NCBI GenBank assembly: GCA_017998195.1
Contig: JAGODN010000119.1
Span: 1-7,416 of the forward strand
Source of the DNA: Desulfobulbus sp.
GTDB taxonomy: Bacteria; Desulfobacterota; Desulfobulbia; Desulfobulbales; Desulfobulbaceae
Direction of reading: 5' to 3'
Length of the DNA stretch: 7,416 nt
The position numbers and the translations under genes were made by a program. The notes below the pieces were generated by a model. That model saw nothing but the letters and a program-made list of their open reading frames with translations, searched no databases and was not told the origin of the DNA. This document shows, one piece after another, positions 6,904 to 7,416 of this stretch (position 1 is the stretch's first letter; each line of letters begins with the position of its first letter).

Positions 6904-7416
6904 TCAGAAGGAGCGGAAGAAATGGTGCACCGGGCCGTTGCCGTGGCCGATCTCGTAGGCGGCGCCGGCCTGGATGGCGCCGGCGATGTAGTCCTTGCCC
7001 AGGCGCACCGCGGTCTCCATGTCCTCGCCGCGGGCCAGGTAGGCGGCAATGGCCGAGCTGAGGGTGCAGCCGGTGCCGTGGTTGTTGCGGGTGACCACGC
7101 GCTCGCCGGCCAGGGTGACCAGCCGCCCTTCCGCGCCCAGGTAGAGGCAGTCGTCACTGTTCTCCGATTCCAGGTGGCCGCCCTTGATGAGCACGTTGCC
7201 CGCGCCCAGGGCCGCCAGGTCCACGGCCGCGGCGGCGAGGTCCTCTTCGGTGAGGATATCCCGGTCAAGCAGCACCGAGGCCTCGGGCAGGTTTGGGGTG
7301 ATCAGGTCGGCCAGCGGGATGAGGTGTTCCTTGAGGGCGGTCACGGCCTCGTCCTGGAGCAGCTTGTCGCCGCTCTGGGCCACCATCACCGGGTCGAGGA
7401 CGATGTTTTTCGCAGT
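6904..7416 (-). CDS. thiD: Hydroxymethylpyrimidine/phosphomethylpyrimidine kinase ThiD, 3' part
   Basis: The 170 C-terminal residues are in the window; the N-terminus (roughly 95 residues, judged from the usual length near 265) lies beyond position 7416. ThiD phosphorylates HMP and then HMP-phosphate with ATP, supplying the pyrimidine half of thiamin in the cytoplasm. Visible family motifs, in residues of the visible part: NIVLDPVMVAQSGDKLL (4-20), ITPNLPEA (39-46), the VLIKGGH segment, and NNHGTGCTLSSAIAAYLA with the catalytic GTGC (about 114-117) that forms the anion hole and carries the conserved Cys. The stop is TGA (6904-6906). It is the first gene of the visible operon; a TPP riboswitch, common before such operons, would lie off the window. 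Confidence 0.94.
   Translation of the reverse strand, partial: TAKNIVLDPVMVAQSGDKLLQDEAVTALKEHLIPLADLITPNLPEASVLLDRDILTEEDLAAAAVDLAALGAGNVLIKGGHLESENSDDCLYLGAEGRLVTLAGERVVTRNNHGTGCTLSSAIAAYLARGEDMETAVRLGKDYIAGAIQAGAAYEIGHGNGPVHHFFRSF

Overview
This is a strongly GC-rich window in which every convincing gene lies on the minus strand. Reading in the direction of transcription (from high to low coordinates), it has three blocks. The GC-rich codon use, the NtrC-type regulator and the sigma-54 promoter are compatible with Desulfobacterota or another proteobacterial lineage. That placement is inference; nothing in the window fixes the species.

Block 1 (7416 to 4436) is a compact thiamin-precursor operon. 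It holds the 3' part of thiD (HMP/HMP-phosphate kinase), then an ABC importer of the ThiXYZ type: ATPase, permease and a ThiY/NMT1-like binding protein. The spacing is tight: 4 nt between thiD and the ATPase, a GTGA overlap between ATPase and permease, and an ATGA overlap between permease and binding protein. Together these would import a pyrimidine precursor of thiamin and phosphorylate it. Forty-one nt further on, and probably cotranscribed, is an NtrC-family sigma-54 activator (2970-4394). Its AAA+ domain (Walker A, GAFTGA, Walker B) and Fis-type HTH look intact, but its receiver domain is degenerate: Asn replaces the phospho-acceptor Asp and Arg replaces the conserved Lys.

Block 2 is a 309-nt regulatory gap (2661-2969) and a small exported protein with two SH3-like domains (2199-2660). 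The gap holds a near-consensus sigma-54 promoter (TGGCCCGATTCTTGCC on the minus strand), dyads and repeats upstream of it at enhancer distance, and two leader hairpins. The simplest reading is that the neighbouring activator drives this gene.

Block 3 is a 499-nt non-coding gap (1700-2198) followed by a two-gene unit. The gap has a candidate sigma-70 promoter, an AT-rich patch and several inverted repeats. The unit is a cytoplasmic papain-like cysteine peptidase with an N-terminal prodomain-like region (512-1699), then, 2 nt after its stop, a 168-residue protein (3-509) that resembles that prodomain and has no catalytic domain. The arrangement recalls streptococcal SpeB and its propeptide-like inhibitor Spi, and it is the best candidate here for an undescribed system. 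A palindrome, CTGTTC-NGG-GAAC, occurs in both intergenic regions and may tie blocks 2 and 3 to one regulator. A perfect intrinsic terminator pointing along the plus strand lies inside the 168-residue gene.
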